Below, piece after piece: positions 16,601 to 23,579 of a DNA stretch of 64,000 bases. A program made the position numbers and the translations under genes. Under the pieces are notes generated by a model, which ran no database searches, was not told the origin of the DNA, and saw only the letters and a list, made by a program, of their open reading frames with translations. Origin of the DNA: an uncultured Burkholderiales bacterium (lineage in GTDB: Bacteria; Pseudomonadota; Gammaproteobacteria; Burkholderiales; Burkholderiaceae); the NCBI GenBank assembly GCA_946480465.1, contig CAMLJY010000032.1, forward strand, positions 1 to 64,000, read 5' to 3'. Each line of letters opens with the position of its first letter. Within the stretch, counting starts at the first letter, position 1.

Positions 16601-18034
16601 GACGATGCCGACGAGGTTCGGGTTGTTCAGGTGAGCGAGGTTGCCACCCATCAGCAAGTCATTGCCGGAGCCCGCTTCGATGCGGTCGTTGTCGTAGCCG
16701 GCGATGATCTTGTTGCCGGCATCACTGCCGAAGATGCGCAGCTGGGCCGACGAGCCGATACCGTAGTTGTGGCCCACGGTGGCGGTGTCTGCGTCGCGAT
16801 CGTCAATGCTGCGGCCACCGATTTCGACGTTCACGTCGTTCAGGAAACCGTACAGGTTGCCGGAAGCGTCGAAGTTCTCGACGTCGTCCAGCAGCATGCT
16901 TTCGCCAGCACGGGACACCACGCGACCCATGCTATCGCTGATGCCGTCAGCAGGATCGACAGGACCGACGTTGTCGTCGTTCAGCCAGATCTGCACCGGC
17001 TCGTCGTCGTCCGAAGCCTCGAACAGCAGCCAGTCGGAATCTTGTGCACTCTGCGTGCCACCAGCGGAATTGTCGTCAGCGGTGTTGCCGCCATCGACCA
17101 GCAGGCTCGTGCCGTCCTTGGCGTCCAGGCCGGAGAACTCGGCAAAGAAGAAGTCGGCGTTACGGCCGCCGCGGAGGACGTCCGAACCCGTGCGGCCTTG
17201 GGCGATACCGCCGCCGGCCAGGAAGTCGTTACCGATGCCACCGAAGGCCTCATCGACACCCAGGCCACCCAGGAAGATGTTGCCGTTGGTGTTGACGCCA
17301 TCGCCCTTGAAGCCGGTGCCGTCGAAGTAGATGTCGCCCAGGAAGTTGTTCGCCGAATCAGTGTGGTTCAGCGGATTGCGGGCATAGGCATCGACGATTT
17401 CGAAATCGGCAGCGCGGCCGGTGATGTTGCGCTCTTTGCCGTCGAACTCGATCGTGCCGTCATAGTCCAGATCCAGGCCGACGACTTGGTTGGCCGGGTT
17501 GGTGAAGTCAATGCGGATGTCCTGGTTGCCCGTCAGGCGCATCACGTCGGCGCCAGCGGCGGTCTCAGGCGTGATGACGACCGGGAAGCGGGTCGGGTGC
17601 ACCGGCACGTCGGTGGTGTTCTCGACGTCGGCATAGCGGATGGCGGCCAGGACCTGCGTGTTGAAGGCCGAAGCGGCGGCGGCGATGTCGGCCACCGGGT
17701 GGCTCGTCATCGACGCGAAGGCGTTCAGCACGGCGACGATGGCCGCGCCTTCATTGCCTGCACCGTAGGCATCGAGCGTGTCGACGACCGCGCTCTCCGC
17801 GATGGCCACCAACTCGCCGCCGGTGATGCCGACGTTCTGGACGATCTTGGCGGCGATCTGAGCGTTGCTCTGGCCGGCGAAGTCGGACGCGATCAGCGAC
17901 TGAACGACGGTGTTGATGCCACCCGGAGCGGCGTTGACCTGCTCCAGCGCCCAGTCCATGGTCTCGTGACCAAGCTGGAGGTCGTACAGAGCAGCCGCCA
18001 CGCGAGCGATGACAGTGCTATTGAATGATGCCAT
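10682..18034 (-). CDS. Giant RTX calcium-binding surface protein, S-layer-like
   Basis: A 2,450-residue acidic protein with no cysteine. Residues 1-135 are helical and Ala-rich, like the cell-anchoring ends of RTX S-layer proteins. Scattered RTX nonapeptide clusters (GGxGxDxxx type) lie near 255-290, 455-465, 495-510, 643-665, 1140-1160 and 2115-2140. Long Thr/Val/Asp-rich beta domains lie between them. The C-terminus has NNAYMVYYVED, recalling the C-terminal domain of bluetail-type putative surface proteins, and ends DSFV, an acidic residue before a hydrophobic tip as in PrtD-exported substrates. A good AGGAG lies 8 bases before the ATG. The sense frame contains no TTA, CTA or TCA codons, fitting very high expression. 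I infer export by the downstream T1SS and assembly on the cell surface; an RTX adhesin is the alternative. Confidence 0.9.
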   Translation of the reverse strand: MASFNSTVIARVAAALYDLQLGHETMDWALEQVNAAPGGINTVVQSLIASDFAGQSNAQIAAKIVQNVGITGGELVAIAESAVVDTLDAYGAGNEGAAIVAVLNAFASMTSHPVADIAAAASAFNTQVLAAIRYADVENTTDVPVHPTRFPVVITPETAAGADVMRLTGNQDIRIDFTNPANQVVGLDLDYDGTIEFDGKERNITGRAADFEIVDAYARNPLNHTDSANNFLGDIYFDGTGFKGDGVNTNGNIFLGGLGVDEAFGGIGNDFLAGGGIAQGRTGSDVLRGGRNADFFFAEFSGLDAKDGTSLLVDGGNTADDNSAGGTQSAQDSDWLLFEASDDDEPVQIWLNDDNVGPVDPADGISDSMGRVVSRAGESMLLDDVENFDASGNLYGFLNDVNVEIGGRSIDDRDADTATVGHNYGIGSSAQLRIFGSDAGNKIIAGYDNDRIEAGSGNDLLMGGNLAHLNNPNLVGIVNNGRDEMLGQAGDDNIVFEADGGVIDGGADHDILWLTDYALGLQTATDLTTDGFLRFDLKSQDIDTANGYGGANAGTFNQTADDTQDQTNYKASATRVTVQNMESVIATGLGGVDYAAAGTNNPELLFTNIQNQGRYTGNLDLRGTEGTAGAASNTLYASNGADVLEGRSGDDKLSGGDGNDDFYFGTSDAGTAIGDHVDVIHRQSDADGDNLWDGFDHVKGTGGLFERDFNIGGTSTTGASVLKIAVQKAGGNTAGTQLNQVVNFVSEIVTGVKEGDAFTAITLNTAEIKAATTYQGLTDAINAALDATAFGADLQATLQSDGFTIFIADSKGRELADSSSEVPGAGVSVNQIANTATQNTFEYGAPAVAVTKDRLIYKSYEDRLDNEGTDDDSYLGSIISLGIDSYAEDLVINFEDEDGDGAATTRIAEDQAYNLVFRNLTTQDKVTVTVNGVNYTLQVGVDLDGNIIAAEDGVGDTQPAIQNAFIDRLVAFINSFMDDDTSAGEVAAAKTAGDATTTTHTVQLTQVAYNGEQTVFMVKPTVTLQNLSGGEAAAVTVTNVSQHEVELLDFDGRNGELNETNVLFWGQEAVNRAELSTAKAAGDTLTGYEAIVIDVGPNNLQDVVFGTTTAIPNNTATNAPLSTVPNGWSVHGDDFLIGGAGLDTINGGTGDDRVEGSIGGNGTTTWDTLDGGKNFYAVQVLGEAQARVYILNKWEAANPSKVTAFNGLVISSITLIDQNETGTGVSSGVFDDTLQFTQKLFTPGVTRFTVTLDNFTLTGGVVELRNDGAGTVGVDVDGNGTIDNWTRFTNFENVRTVSGVGNAVAGDGQGNDTLNVSAMSSATTGANGVLYNLTDDTIALGGNVNANMTPGEVRVSTNAHESLTRPALSHFDDAQSLVIKVDGVESVIGGTGDDLLVIDETEAAKNNTFTGDLGDDRIEYRNAFAGESTPGVAEPTITIKVDTVAASLGGTDTVTSTGGRVGSTIAVDTLNGVEFITLANRTAAGTREDDVLDVTAMTAGAIVSYVDGTVRALDNALHLTVEGIDEIENIWADGNDTVLVADADVMNGNQRSDAGTLAGDNDADIQLATFIDFDTLKTPGTDNTRKAFISQSTAEIEDVINQNQFKFNLSKTGSGADSDTVDYSNAVDNISVVVELDATKPNQYVIVDSDGATFYDAVGDIEEAGDRVDQLVSVERIVAAQGESVLDLTASTKGLEIKWSAFDVANQTASLDRDTYSVRISDLSTASPLQRTFVEYRDAGLSATTTQVKATWSRVEGSDNAEVLILNSAHSTDTNTFNLRGGANQVKYNELTKSITLTLSVTDFDAANALTTGKVTGTVVFQDGQGAGVESGTFLGGTHTITSYTANNGIATGSLRIAASQDAEDTLKFAGLTEKLFLVSEVGTVDNQITVKLGSGTAQNSIVLTGFELVSDSTSNDVYDFGSLLNAGAGLNFIDAAADHDTVKVGNDAIDFDGTNALGGGAQLAAANEISLGALRDNGTLATAGFDFDVLDITKVDSTAVTTVTGASAVGEFNTDEVVFGKILNITSALQFESVVFTQATVAENGTTYVLNTTANNVVAGAKTVALTDGSNTLSFSGTVLEQPAGAPFFRAPSDLSATSGVTVTVVGNEAVNITGGNGNDTITSNGGADTLRGGSGNDTLNGGTTAAVGARMVVTLTGGASAFTANGDNLTIAGATLTAAAAPAAFNTGAIANDILTGSDSDQIGAAFASLTLSTWATALQATGATAAEAGALTSVTYDAVANTLTFQFNNSAAGSTVDATDVDGTDLTGGSVTASEAFTAFVAATESSDTYVFESTAALNGADTINNFNATNAGTDDLLDFRAFLGAAAATAGAAVDGAAADLDLTANNVGVIFGKGSLAASDVKLLANATASFGEVFIADNGKAVVLVTADADGTSDATNNAYMVYYVEDTNSAVGAQTFAATLVGTINSGTELNAADLFTGTDSFV

Positions 18035-18067
18035 TCTGGAAACTCCTGTTTAGTCTAGGAAGTTGAC

Positions 18068-18081
18068 TTCTTTGCAAAGAA
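18068..18081. promoter_or_regulatory. 14-bp perfect palindrome before the RTX start
   Basis: TTCTTTGCAAAGAA lies 34-47 bases upstream of the RTX ATG. It is the only A/T-rich palindrome in this leader. It could be a protein-binding site or a small RNA hairpin near the ribosome-binding region; function is unknown. Confidence 0.4.
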
Positions 18082-18114
18082 ATCGAGCACGAGTGATCAG
18101 GCTCTCACCCGCAC

Positions 18115-18165
18115 TCGACAGAACGCCCGGCCAGCCGCGTACAGCGGCGCCGGGCGCTCTGTCGA
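18115..18165 (-). promoter_or_regulatory. Large 5' leader hairpin of the RTX mRNA
   Basis: Bases 18115-18122 pair with 18158-18165, 18124-18131 with 18149-18156, and 18134-18138 with 18144-18148. That gives 21 paired bases interrupted by one mismatch and a two-base bulge, capped by a five-base loop. There is no T-run on either strand, so it is not a simple terminator. It lies 80-130 bases before the start codon, where highly expressed surface-layer genes often carry mRNA-stabilising structures. Confidence 0.6.
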
Positions 18166-18224
18166 ATGGGAAGGGAGTCCGCCAATCATGTGCCCGCAGT
18201 GTGCGTCGCCGGTTCGGACGTCCT

Positions 18225-18240
18225 TGTGATGGCCATCACA
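18225..18240 (-). promoter_or_regulatory. Perfect CRP-type operator upstream of the RTX gene
   Basis: TGTGATGGCCATCACA is a fully symmetric 16-mer and matches TGTGA-N6-TCACA at every defined position. A start 41.5 bases from its centre would be near 18191. The sequence at the matching -10 position on the minus strand is CACACT (18203-18198), weak but with the key second A and final T. The transcript would then begin about 157 bases before the ATG and include the leader hairpin. Confidence 0.75.
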
Positions 18241-18430
18241 GGGGGGCGCAGGTTTTTGCTTGGGTTCAAGTCAGTGGCGACGCGTGTAAGAAAACCCCAG
18301 GCTGTTGCCCGGAGCGGGCGCGATTATGGCACCGGCCCCAGGGCTTCTTGCTCGCCGCACGGGCGGGGCGATAGGGGAGAACCCGCACGGAAGTTGCGCT
18401 ACCGCAACAGGCTGCGCTGATACCTCGGGG
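18241..18430. other. Intergenic stretch, no gene seen
   Basis: Between the RTX operator and the end of the beta-barrel gene. It contains a small hairpin GTTGCG/CGCAAC (18393-18408) just after the beta-barrel gene's stop codon but no T-run. I see no reading frame with coding character here. Confidence 0.5.
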
Positions 18431-19885
18431 TTACCACCGCCAGCGTATGCCGCCGTAGGTGGACAGCCCGCTGTAGGAGAACAGCTCGAGGTTGCTGGAC
18501 TGGCGCACGCCCTGCAGCTGGATCAGCGCCTCGGCCCCACCCGGCAGCCAGGACCAGCGCAAGGTGCGGCTCAGCTCCAGCGTGAACTGCGTCTGGTGCA
18601 GCCGCCGGACGGCATTGTTTTCCAGCAAGGGGCTGTAGCCTTCGCTGTCCTTGACACGGCTGGCGCGCAGCGTCGCGTCGAAGCGGGTGCTGGCACCCAG
18701 TGTTCCCAGCACCCGGAAACCCAGGCTCTGGTGGTGCTGGCGGCCGCCGGGCCGGTTGCTGGTGATGGGGTCGTCCGCGCTGGCGCGCACCGCCAGGCCG
18801 GCGGCCCAGTCGCCGCTGCCGCCTCGCCACGGGCAGAGGCTGCTCCAGACGATGCCGGTGGCCTGGCCGTCGGCGGTGCGTGTGCTGCGCTGGGTCCGGC
18901 GCTCGCCTTCGAGCGTGAACCGGTGGTTGCAGCCGATGGCCTCGCGGTCGACCGACAGGCCCAGCCGAGACAGGCGGTACGGCTCGTTCAGGTTGCCGCC
19001 GATCCAGGTGAGGTGCCCCTGCCCCCGGACCCGCCAGGCGCCCCAGCGCTGGGATGCGCTGGCGGCCCATTGGGTCAGATGCCAGTCGGTGGATGTCTCT
19101 CCAGGCGCATGCCGGGCTGTCACCTGCAGGCCGGTCTGGAACACGGCACCGGCGGCAGGGCTGCGCGCCAGTTGCCAGGCCAGGTCGGTCGTCATCGCGC
19201 CGCCGCGGCGGGGCTCGAATGGCGTCAAGAGCTGTTCCCGGCGCGTTCCTTCCGGCCACGTGATGGTCAGCTCGGCCAGCCGCGGGGAGTGGTTCAGGTT
19301 CGTCTCGTAGCCGCCGGTCAGGGACGCCTCGCGGTACGACACCCACCCGTCCGGCGGCCGGACCTCGGCAGGAACCGCGGCCATGCGCCCCTTGGCGTTG
19401 CCGGCCGCGGACGCCATGGCCAGGCGCTGCCGCAAGGCGGGTGGAATGTCGGTGCGGTGGGCCCACTCTTGAATCAGCGCATCCAGCGCGGCGCCTTCTC
19501 CCAAAGCGGCCAGCGCCAGCGCATGATCGGCCAGGGCGCCGGGCTGGGCGGGATCGAGCAGCAGCGACCGCTCGAGCCACAACAGCGCCTGGGCCGGCTC
19601 GCCCTGCTCCATCCACAGTGCACCCAGGGCGGCCAGGAAGCCCGCGTGGCCGATGCACGGTTGGCGCAGCGCTTCCAGCCGCTGCAGCAGCGCCCGGCGT
19701 GCCGGCGCGGTGCCGGGCCAGGGAGCCGACGCCAGGACGCCGCAGTAGTTGGCGATGCGAAGGATGCTGGCCGGCGCGGCCGCATCACCATCAGGACCTG
19801 CTTCGGCGGCGGAAGGTGATGGCTGCGCCGCCACCGGGCCGGTTGCCACGAGGGCAACCGCCAGCAAGGCGAGGCCCATTGCCAT
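18431..19885 (-). CDS. TPR plus outer-membrane beta-barrel protein, Slam-like
   Basis: A 484-residue exported protein. The ATG at 19885 gives a clean signal peptide (MAMGLALLAVALVATGPVAAQ); an upstream in-frame ATG would overlap the cyclase gene. Residues about 60-150 form TPR-like helices (LGALWMEQGEPAQALLWLERSLLLDPAQP). From about 180 to the end there are alternating amphipathic strands and a terminal aromatic GGIRWRW, a barrel signature. TPR followed by a barrel is the architecture of Slam (DUF560) surface-lipoprotein translocators; a generic TPR-porin is the alternative. It is the last gene of a fecR-cyclase-barrel operon (23 bases after the cyclase), so it may display the FecR-domain protein or another factor on the surface. 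Confidence 0.7.
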   Translation of the reverse strand: MAMGLALLAVALVATGPVAAQPSPSAAEAGPDGDAAAPASILRIANYCGVLASAPWPGTAPARRALLQRLEALRQPCIGHAGFLAALGALWMEQGEPAQALLWLERSLLLDPAQPGALADHALALAALGEGAALDALIQEWAHRTDIPPALRQRLAMASAAGNAKGRMAAVPAEVRPPDGWVSYREASLTGGYETNLNHSPRLAELTITWPEGTRREQLLTPFEPRRGGAMTTDLAWQLARSPAAGAVFQTGLQVTARHAPGETSTDWHLTQWAASASQRWGAWRVRGQGHLTWIGGNLNEPYRLSRLGLSVDREAIGCNHRFTLEGERRTQRSTRTADGQATGIVWSSLCPWRGGSGDWAAGLAVRASADDPITSNRPGGRQHHQSLGFRVLGTLGASTRFDATLRASRVKDSEGYSPLLENNAVRRLHQTQFTLELSRTLRWSWLPGGAEALIQLQGVRQSSNLELFSYSGLSTYGGIRWRW

Positions 19886-19908
19886 GGGCCGGACGCGGCC
19901 TGGGGGGC

Positions 19909-22002
19909 TCACGCGTCGCGCAACTGGACTACCGCATGGGCTCGCATCGGAGTGGACGCACCGGAATCCGCCCACTTGGACCACTGCCCCGCCTCGGGTC
20001 CGGTTTCCTTGGCCGACGCGGCGGTCGCCCAAAGCGGCTCGGTGGGCACGAGTTCGGCCCAGGCGGACGGTGCATGCAGGGTGTACTGGCGGCTCAGGCC
20101 TTCGAGCAGGTAGTCGCCGAGTGACTCGGTGCTGCCATGGGGCAGCCGGCCGGCGAGGTTCGGCCCCATGAGGATGGGCATCGACAGATCGAGCGTCATT
20201 TGCTGCAGGCGTGACGCCACGCTGACCGGTTCGCCGAGGGCGGCATGCGCGCGCCGCCGGGCGGGGCCGAAAGAGCCGACCAGCGCCGTTCCGGATTCGA
20301 GCCCGACGCCGAGGGCGAGAGGCTGGACGGGGCTGTCGTCATGCGGTGGCTGGGTGGGAGCGAGAAGCGTACGGGTGGCACGCAACAGTTCCTGCGCGGC
20401 TTGCAGGGCCTGCTGCGGATGGTCCGGCCGGTCGGAATAGGCGTTCCAGACGGCGAGGATCGAATCGCCGACCACATTTTCCACCACGCCACCATGCTGT
20501 TCGACGACATCCACCGCGATGCAACAAAACGCATGCAGCATCGCGGCCGTCTCCTCCGCAGGCCGATGGGCCGCGAAGGACGAGAAGTTGCGAATGTCGG
20601 CCACCAGCACGCTGACTTCGCGCTGGTCGACCTGCACGCTGCCCGATGGATCCATCACCATCAGCTGCTGCGCGACCGGGGCCGGCAGGTAGGCCCCCAG
20701 GTGGGCGGACAGGCGTTCGCGCTGCGCCCGCATCAGCGCATGCTCGGCAGTCGCCAGGATCATCGAGGCCACGACCGAGAACAAGGCGACGCCGACCCAT
20801 GGCAGCCACAGGTCGGCACGCCACAGCGCGAGCGCCGCGGCGGCATAGCAGGACAGCGCGAGCACGGCCCCGGCGATCGGCAGGCGCTTGGCCGGTACCG
20901 CGCGCCGCCGGGCGACGAGCCCCAGCAGCAGCAGCGCGATCACCGAACCGGCCAGCAACTGCAGCCAGGGCGCGCGGTGGGGGGTATGCGGCAGACGGTG
21001 GTCGAGCAGCCCGACGATGGCCTGTGCATGGACCTCGAGGCCGGCGGCCACGGCGGCGTGCGGCGTGGCCACGGTGTCGCCGATGCCGAAGGCCGTGGCG
21101 CCGATCAGCGCCACCGTGCCGTCGAGCAGCTTCAGTTCGGCGGTGCCGTTCAGCACGTCGGCCGCGGACACCGAGGCGAACGCGCGCCGCTCCAGCCGGT
21201 AGGGCACCCGCATGTCGCCGTTCGCGTCCACGGAAACCACGAGGCCGGGCAGGCTCGCACTGGTGATCCAGCCCGCGGGAGCCCAGAAGCCGCCGCCAAA
21301 GGCCTGCTCCGAGGCTGCGGTCCATTTCCAGTCCGGACTGGTGGCAGCACCCTCCGGCCCGACCGCCGCTCGCCACAGCGCCGCCAGCGACAGGCTCGGG
21401 TAGGCCCGGCCGTCATGGCAGATCAGGGCTGGGATCTTGCGCACGACGCCGTCGCTCTCGACACGGGGCGTGATGTGGCCGAGCGTCGGCCCGGCCTTCA
21501 GCAGTTCGGCCGGGTGGCCGTAGAAGCCATGGCTGCGCGGCGCGAAGGCCGGACAGCCCTGCGCCGCAACGGCTCCCGCGACCTCGCCGACACGAGGCGC
21601 CACGTTGGAATCGATCGAGAAGATCTGGCCGGCCACGACCGGAGCGCCCGACCAGGCTGCCGCCAACTGGCCGTCGCCATCCTTGGCGTCCGGGAAATTG
21701 ATGTCGTAGACCTGCACCACGACGCCGGCCTGCTGCAGCTTCTCGGACAGGCGCGCGATGGTGCTGCGCGGCCACGGCCAGGGGCCAACCTGCTTCAGGC
21801 TGGCCTCGTCGATGTCGACGACCACCAACCGGCGCTCAGGATGGTCGCTGGCACCGAGGCGCCAGGTCCAATCGCCCACGACCCGCTCCGCGCCAGAGAA
21901 CAGCTGCGGCACGAAGACCTGCAGCCCAAGCACGAACAAGGCGGACAGCACCAGGGCTGCGACACGCAGCCGGCTGGGGTGTTGGCGCCAGAAGGAGGTC
22001 AT
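19909..22002 (-). CDS. CHASE2-domain class III nucleotide cyclase
   Basis: A 697-residue membrane sensor. There is an N-terminal helix (about 12-32), an extracytoplasmic CHASE2 domain (about 40-330, with WPWPRSTIARL and VVVQVYDINFPD), three closely spaced membrane helices (about 340-420) and a cytoplasmic class III cyclase domain (about 465-660). Both metal-binding Asp residues are present (D469 in VADIRNF, D513 in VVGDS), and the catalytic Arg598 is kept. The position that normally holds the adenine-selecting Lys is Asn509, and the transition-state Asn is Ser594. Activity or substrate may therefore be unusual. It sits between the FecR and barrel genes, opposite a Crp-like regulator, suggesting it makes that regulator's signal. 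Confidence 0.88.
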   Translation of the reverse strand: MTSFWRQHPSRLRVAALVLSALFVLGLQVFVPQLFSGAERVVGDWTWRLGASDHPERRLVVVDIDEASLKQVGPWPWPRSTIARLSEKLQQAGVVVQVYDINFPDAKDGDGQLAAAWSGAPVVAGQIFSIDSNVAPRVGEVAGAVAAQGCPAFAPRSHGFYGHPAELLKAGPTLGHITPRVESDGVVRKIPALICHDGRAYPSLSLAALWRAAVGPEGAATSPDWKWTAASEQAFGGGFWAPAGWITSASLPGLVVSVDANGDMRVPYRLERRAFASVSAADVLNGTAELKLLDGTVALIGATAFGIGDTVATPHAAVAAGLEVHAQAIVGLLDHRLPHTPHRAPWLQLLAGSVIALLLLGLVARRRAVPAKRLPIAGAVLALSCYAAAALALWRADLWLPWVGVALFSVVASMILATAEHALMRAQRERLSAHLGAYLPAPVAQQLMVMDPSGSVQVDQREVSVLVADIRNFSSFAAHRPAEETAAMLHAFCCIAVDVVEQHGGVVENVVGDSILAVWNAYSDRPDHPQQALQAAQELLRATRTLLAPTQPPHDDSPVQPLALGVGLESGTALVGSFGPARRRAHAALGEPVSVASRLQQMTLDLSMPILMGPNLAGRLPHGSTESLGDYLLEGLSRQYTLHAPSAWAELVPTEPLWATAASAKETGPEAGQWSKWADSGASTPMRAHAVVQLRDA

Positions 22003-22041
22003 GGGAAGAAGCGGCTCACGCGGGGACAGGGGGCTGGGCGC

Positions 22042-23457
22042 TCAACGGCCCCAGAGCGTCTTGCCGCTGAACAAGCCGTCGCCGCTCTTGCTGGTGAAGA
22101 GGTAGCCGGCTTCCTTGCCGTCCAGGGACAGCGCACCGCGGATGGTGTTCGTGCCGGTCACGTTCTCGTTGGAGAACATGCCCTTGGCGTCGATGTCCCC
22201 GCCCATCACGAAGTCCACCTTGCCGGCGGACGCGGAGAACAGGTTCAGTTCGGTCGCGAACTTGCGCTGGCCGAAGTCGACGCTGAACTTGCCGGACACG
22301 GTGGCCAGCTCGGACACCGAACCGATCTGGTAGCTGGCCTGCGCACGCTGCAGGCCGAAGCTCACCGCCTGGTTGGTATCCGGGCGCAGCAGGTCTTGTG
22401 GATTCGATGGATCCTTGGCACGCAGCAGGATGCTGGCGTCGTCGATGGCGAGGGTTTCGGTTCGCCCGCTGCTGACGGTGTTCCATCGGTAGCTGATCTT
22501 GTCGTTCACGGGCGGCGCGAATCCCCAGTGACCCCAGACCAGCTGGGCCTTCTTGTCGCCGGGGGTGTTCAAGGTGGCCGGGTCGACCACGGGCACATCG
22601 ACCGAACTGGTCGACGTCACGCTCACCAGCGCGACGGCGGCGGCCCGGTCGCTTTCCGTCATGGTCGCGAAGCCTTTCGCTTCCGCCGCGGCCAGGGCGG
22701 CGGTGCGCGCCGCGGTCTCGGCGGCGTACATGGCGGCGGCGCGCTCCTCGGCGCCGGTGGCGGCGACGACCGCGATGCTGTTCGATACGGGCACCACGCG
22801 GGTGGTGCGATCGCCGGGGCGCACCTCGGCCATCAGCCGGCCCATGTCCGCGGACAGCAGGCGCGCATCGGCCGTGGTGCAGGGGCCGAGCGCCGTGGCG
22901 GAACACCCGGCACCGAGCGCGCCGACGACGATGGCGCCGTCAGCCACCGTGGCCCGCACGCCGGTGGCGTCGGTCTGCACGATGAAGTCGGTGCCGCGGA
23001 CGCCGATGGCGGCGATGGGGGTGTTGAGGCGGAAGCGGGACTTGTCCAGTTCGGTCGCCGCGCCGGAAATCGAGCGGCTGGTGCCCTGCTCCATGCGCAG
23101 GCGCACCTCGTTGAGCTGCGGCTTCTCGGCGTCGAAGCGGTAGGCCTGGACCTCGAGCACGCTCTCGGGCCGGATGCTGACCGCGCCGTTGTCGATGAAG
23201 CGCACGTGCACGTGGCCGTTGGCGGAGGTCTCGACCCGGTCGCCCACCAGGATCGATGCCCCGCGGCGCAAGGGCTCGGAGCTGCCGTTCAGGTGCACCA
23301 CGCGCGCCGCGCCGATCACCAGGCTGACCTGGCCGACCGCCTGTTCGCCGGCCGATGCCGAGGCCGAGGCTGACACCAGCATGCCGGCAGCCGCCCAAGC
23401 CAGGGCGTGGGTTGGCCACGGGCGGCTGGAGGAACGGACGGTGCGGTTTCGTATCAT
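22042..23457 (-). CDS. FecR-domain exported protein with C-terminal beta domain
   Basis: A 471-residue protein with a signal peptide cleaved near residue 36 (SASASA-GEQ). It has a FecR domain at about 40-170 (ANGHVHVRFIDNGAVSIRPES, RLNTPIAAIGVRGTDF), an Ala-rich helical spacer (about 225-275) and a beta-rich C-terminus (about 300-471). The end, GTNTIRGALSLDGKEAGYLF, reads like the small barrel of TbpB-type or Slam-exported proteins. The ATG at 23457 is chosen for its signal peptide; the longer frame has none. It heads the fecR-cyclase-barrel operon, divergent from crp. FecR domains usually relay or restrain surface signals in the periplasm; no sigma/anti-sigma pair is nearby, so its partner may be the CHASE2 sensor. 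Confidence 0.85.
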   Translation of the reverse strand: MIRNRTVRSSSRPWPTHALAWAAAGMLVSASASASAGEQAVGQVSLVIGAARVVHLNGSSEPLRRGASILVGDRVETSANGHVHVRFIDNGAVSIRPESVLEVQAYRFDAEKPQLNEVRLRMEQGTSRSISGAATELDKSRFRLNTPIAAIGVRGTDFIVQTDATGVRATVADGAIVVGALGAGCSATALGPCTTADARLLSADMGRLMAEVRPGDRTTRVVPVSNSIAVVAATGAEERAAAMYAAETAARTAALAAAEAKGFATMTESDRAAAVALVSVTSTSSVDVPVVDPATLNTPGDKKAQLVWGHWGFAPPVNDKISYRWNTVSSGRTETLAIDDASILLRAKDPSNPQDLLRPDTNQAVSFGLQRAQASYQIGSVSELATVSGKFSVDFGQRKFATELNLFSASAGKVDFVMGGDIDAKGMFSNENVTGTNTIRGALSLDGKEAGYLFTSKSGDGLFSGKTLWGR

Positions 23458-23525
23458 GGCGCGGCTCCTGAAGGCCGGGGCGAGCGGCTGGAAACTGGAT
23501 AGTGCATCCAGACGCCCCCGGTTGA

Positions 23526-23541
23526 TGTGTTGTGCATCACA
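23526..23541. promoter_or_regulatory. CRP-type operator between fecR and crp-like genes
   Basis: TGTGTTGTGCATCACA matches TGTGA-N6-TCACA at 9 of 10 defined positions. It lies 39 bases before the crp-like ATG and 69 before the fecR ATG, so it can serve both. For fecR, a -10-like CACTAT lies at 23504-23499 on the minus strand, again placing the site at about -41.5. Autoregulation plus activation of the operon is the likely role. Confidence 0.6.
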
Positions 23542-23579
23542 AGCCCGGGTGCTTTGTTGCATGCACAGTTCGTCCCCCG

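Noticed and set aside
10502..18028. A 2,508-codon open frame on the plus strand across the whole RTX gene
   Set aside because: It is codon-aligned antisense of the RTX gene and stays open only because the sense strand avoids TTA, CTA and TCA. Its translation is low-complexity and Gly/Val/Arg/Gln-rich with no domain.
10682..18034. Regular short repeats that could suggest a CRISPR array
   Set aside because: The repeats are coding RTX nonapeptides (Gly/Asp-rich) in one reading frame, with no uniform repeat-spacer spacing.
18393..18408. A terminator for the beta-barrel gene
   Set aside because: The hairpin has only six pairs and no T-run follows on the minus strand.
23532..23579. A longer start for the Crp-like regulator
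   Set aside because: The 16 extra residues would be encoded over the CRP-type operator and have no family similarity; MPILIPILQGLRLF at 23580 fits the family.
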